Positions 62,526 through 64,000 of a stretch of 64,000 bases of DNA are shown one piece after another. Numbering within the stretch: position 1 is the first letter of the stretch; each line of letters starts with the position of its first letter. The notes below the pieces were generated by a model. It was given only the letters and a program-made list of their open reading frames with translations. It ran no database searches and was not told where the DNA came from. The stretch comes from Branchiostoma floridae (lineage: Eukaryota; Chordata; Leptocardii; Amphioxiformes; Branchiostomatidae): assembly GCF_000003815.2 (NCBI RefSeq), contig NC_049997.1, positions 10,159,860 to 10,223,859 on the forward strand, given 5' to 3'. A program made the position numbers and the translations under genes.

Positions 62526-62609
62526 ATGGCTTCTCGTGGAGAGAAGGCCGAGAGTTGGCCGCAAGCAGATTGCGAGGGAAGAAGACATCTTGAAGATGCT
62601 AACTTAAAG
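62526..62609 (+). CDS. NAV: Candidate alternative first exon, tandem pair member 2
   Basis: 28 codons starting MASRGEKAESWPQADCEGRR and ending HLEDANLK; phase 0 if the donor is AAG|GTTCTT. That donor is weak, so the true exon end may differ by a few bases or this copy may be decaying. The ATG has a purine at -3 (aagATGg). It lies 411 bp after the ATG of member 1 and shares KAESWPQAD and LEDA with it through synonymous-only differences. It is a tandem duplicate of the same first exon. Confidence 0.6.
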
Positions 62610-64000
62610 GTTCTTTTCCTTTCTTGCATCTTAGTCCTTTGTACATTTGTTGCTTTTGGCATTATTATCATTATGGTAAATAACATTATGACTCAATGTG
62701 CTGACTAAAACTGATATCTACAATACAATATCGACAAGGGCTCTTGCCAGCTTCTAACGCCATCCCAATTCTCATTGATGGAAAAAATATTCTGTCAAGG
62801 TATCATTTGCAATTTTCTCTCTTTTTATTCAACTTTGTCCATCATTGTTGATAAAATGGTCTTGAAATTTTTATATGTTGCAATATTCTGTCAATTGACA
62901 GAATGACAATGCTTGCTGGGGCCCTGATGTAGTGATACTTTTTCTTCATCAGCCTTTAGCTCCTTTTTCTGTGGGTGGTTTTCAATTTATCAAGTCACAG
63001 GCTGAGTTTTGTACCATTAGCATGGCTCCCTGTGTTTGCTCTCTGCATGGTTGGATGATGACGTTTATTTGTGTTGCAATATGGAATAGGCCTGAGTGTG
63101 AGACTTGTGTTTAGATTGGATCTCTGATATGTTGCAGCTTTGAAATAGGTCTGAAAAATGTAGAAAACTCTGTCCTCATACAAGATATGATTTTCATCTG
63201 TTGCTTCGAATTCTGTATGCTTCTTTATTTTGTGATCAGCAAGATACTCTGCCAGTTTTCCTATTTGACAGTGTTACAGATAGAGGTGATTTTGATGAAG
63301 ACGTTCGCACACTGTCAGCCTTCTAGGACATACCTAAAATAGGAAATGGCGGTGGTAGCAGGATGTTTATCTCTTCAATCAGTTCATGCACAATTAGCCT
63401 TACAGTATTTATAAACAGTTTGCCACTGGATGTATCAAATGTCTTAGGATACTTGAAACTTGCCCTTATTTCTCGGAGATGTTCTGTATTCAGAAGACGG
63501 CTTATGTGGGTCGTGATTTGCATATTTTGTTGGCGCAAATTGGCTGTGAAACCACTTAAGATTCAGGAGGACTGTAAAACGCCTTCCCCTGAGTGTTTGA
63601 GATATTACTCCTGACAGGTAGAAATCCCCTATAGGTCTAGTTATGAGGGCTTTCTTATGCAGCAAGGGTAGGATTGGAATCTTGTTCCTGACAAAAATAT
63701 GTAGGTAGCAAGAGTAACATGAAAAGATGTTATTGTTAGAATAAATTGTGTTTGCTAAACATTGTAGATCAAACCAGCAATGTTTGTTCACAGCATGTAA
63801 TAGGAGAAGGAGGATGAGATGGCAACAATTTGGAAAAAATACAGATATCTGTGGTTGCAACTTGAACCCTCATCAATACATATTTTAGATTTAGGATAAC
63901 TTTTAAAAAGATAAAGTCACAACAGAGCTTATATAATTCCTCACAACATTGTTTTTACCACGAGAAAGCAATTCATACTGTTGGAGTGATCCTTTGCTAA

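Larger units (their letters stand above)
2478..64000 (+). other. NAV: Neuron navigator (NAV/unc-53-like) gene, partial locus
   Basis: Six plus-strand exons (A-F) join with matching splice phases into a 770-codon open frame. It matches the order of landmarks known from vertebrate NAV2/NAV3: GYLSDGD-like, GYMTDGG-like, 'SSGISDT..ISTDD', 'TSSFGF', 'PDISSPT..R.FG', 'LRSTVSE', 'HGSNLSLVSS..SIYST', then the coiled coil 'IRKLRRELDQSQEKVATL'. Family knowledge: NAV proteins are neuronal microtubule plus-end-associated proteins guiding axon outgrowth and cell migration, with an N-terminal CH domain in long forms and a C-terminal AAA ATPase. Neither end is in this window, so the gene continues to the right and perhaps starts further left. 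Which vertebrate paralogue it equals cannot be decided; a single pre-duplication orthologue is likely in a lancelet. Confidence 0.9.
38830..64000 (+). other. NAV intron downstream of exon F (over 25 kb, open at right edge)
   Basis: Begins with GTAAGT. It contains four candidate alternative first exons (44090, 52651, 62115, 62526), TIR elements and tandem duplications, listed separately. At 42710-43800, 44160-46690, 46800-51570, 53000-54280, 57000-62070 and 62620-64000 no convincing exon was seen. 50940-51010 and 60420-60640 are relatively CpG-rich without a recognisable gene. Confidence 0.75.

Overview
The window reads as a metazoan genome segment, most likely an invertebrate deuterostome and probably a lancelet (Branchiostoma). 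Exons are short and separated by introns of 1.4 to over 25 kb. Intergenic and intronic DNA is rich in non-LTR retrotransposon pieces, TIR-bearing MITEs and local tandem duplications. The lancelet assignment is inference from gene similarity and repeat style; no species marker is present.

Nearly everything from about 2.4 kb to the right edge belongs to one plus-strand locus, a neuron navigator gene (NAV1/2/3, unc-53 family). Six exons join without any phase conflict: A 2478-2530, B 11429-11551, C 18025-20006, D 21387-21439, E 32348-32371 and F 38755-38829. Together they give exactly 770 codons. They encode the Ser-rich, basic, microtubule-associated middle of the protein, the conserved segment ending in 'SLVSSSSSIYST', and the start of the first coiled coil. 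The calponin-homology end would lie to the left and the AAA ATPase end to the right, both outside the window.

The most interesting feature is a set of candidate alternative first coding exons inside the introns. Each has an ATG, a splice donor and the phase needed by the next constitutive exon: 13783-13889 (phase 2, into exon C), 30438-30476 (phase 0, into exon E), and 44090-44152, 52651-52728, 62115-62195 and 62526-62609 (phase 0, into the exon beyond the window). The last two are tandem paralogues. They share KAESWPQAD and LEDA, and every nucleotide difference across those 13 codons is synonymous, which is direct evidence of coding constraint. The picture is one gene read from several promoters into nested N-terminal variants.

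Mobile DNA: an inverted/rearranged LINE (1-1114); a 5'-truncated CR1/Jockey-like LINE inserted in one copy of a 393-bp tandem duplication (6204-8167); four TIR elements with 3-bp TAA/TTA duplications (PIF/Harbinger-like: 15057-16598, 21981-22370, 39758-40121, 41527-42702); four CAGTCAAACCTG-ended elements, three with TA duplications (pogo/mariner-like), plus a degenerate copy; two foldback elements with 9-bp duplications (Mutator-like: 4781-5171, 54946-55107); and an 8-bp-duplication MITE (54286-54455). At least ten tandem duplications with ~100-390 bp periods account for much of the remaining intron sequence. No tRNA, rRNA, CRISPR array or bacterial-type operon was seen.
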